From: Agarilytica sp033852175
GTDB lineage: Bacteria > Pseudomonadota > Gammaproteobacteria > Pseudomonadales > Cellvibrionaceae
DNA: 64,000 bases
Direction of reading: 5' to 3'
Assembly (NCBI GenBank): GCA_033852175.1
Contig: JAWSUY010000006.1
Span: 1-64,000, forward strand
Under the pieces are notes generated by a model. That model searched no databases. It was not told the origin of the DNA and saw only the letters and a program-made list of their open reading frames with translations. Shown piece after piece: positions 63,924 through 64,000 of this stretch (within the stretch, counting starts at the first letter, position 1; each line of letters opens with the position of its first letter). The translations under genes were made by a program, and so were the position numbers.

Positions 63924-64000
63924 TCCTCTGATTTTTATAGGATTATTGAGTGCGGCTGTTAAATATCGCTTGAAAACTTGTTTGAAGTTGCGATAATGCG

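Overview
The window looks like chromosomal DNA of a marine-type gammaproteobacterium, most plausibly a Cellvibrionales relative. This is inference from gene content: a Pseudomonas-like class Ia ribonucleotide reductase with two ATP-cones and an extended NrdB, a FimT-PilV-PilW-PilX-PilY1-PilE minor pilin operon, an ECF sigma/ChrR pair, a polyhydroxybutyrate (PHB) gene cluster, and moderate GC content. I saw no rRNA, tRNA, CRISPR array, prophage or intact insertion sequence.

Layout. 0-6 kb: an unrecognised protein, an AraC/GyrI-type regulator divergent from a PLP aminotransferase, and an MsbA-type ABC exporter. 6-7.6 kb: mostly non-coding, with a decayed methyltransferase. 7.6-15.9 kb: the minor pilin/PilY1 operon. 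16-19 kb: a lone receiver protein, a frameshifted nucleotidyltransferase/HEPN gene and a membrane protein. 19.1-19.3 kb: a structured repeat whose hairpin loops carry GGA motifs like CsrA sites. 19.4-24.2 kb: gcvP, a CvpA-like protein and a Nudix hydrolase. 24.4-27.2 kb: the ECF sigma/ChrR module with two matching candidate promoters, an NTF2-like gene and a short-chain dehydrogenase interrupted by two stops. 27.6-38 kb: a diguanylate cyclase, nrdBA, argF, argD and a receiver protein. 38.2-41.7 kb: grxD, then a likely Fur-controlled porin/FMN-binding/PepSY set.

42-60 kb is the most coherent region, a locus for hydroxybutyrate scavenging and PHB storage. It holds a TonB-dependent receptor, a GntP-family permease, a 3-hydroxybutyrate oligomer hydrolase, a CrbS/MxtR-type symporter-kinase three bases behind the hydrolase, a CrbR/ErdR-type response regulator, a LysR regulator, 3-hydroxybutyrate dehydrogenase, a small DUF6489-like protein, PHA synthase, PhaR, two phasins and acetoacetyl-CoA reductase. 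Outside oligomers could be imported or cleaved, oxidised to acetoacetate, and acetyl units could be stored as granules. A thiolase (phaA) is not in the window. A TGC-rich 12-mer, repeated before the first phasin gene and present once more before the second, is a candidate PhaR operator. The window ends with cnoX and a serC-serA pair.

Several loci are decaying (methyltransferase, HEPN protein, SDR, a PepSY fragment). Two arrays of related GC-rich heptamers and three copies of a 12-17 bp motif mark other repeats.
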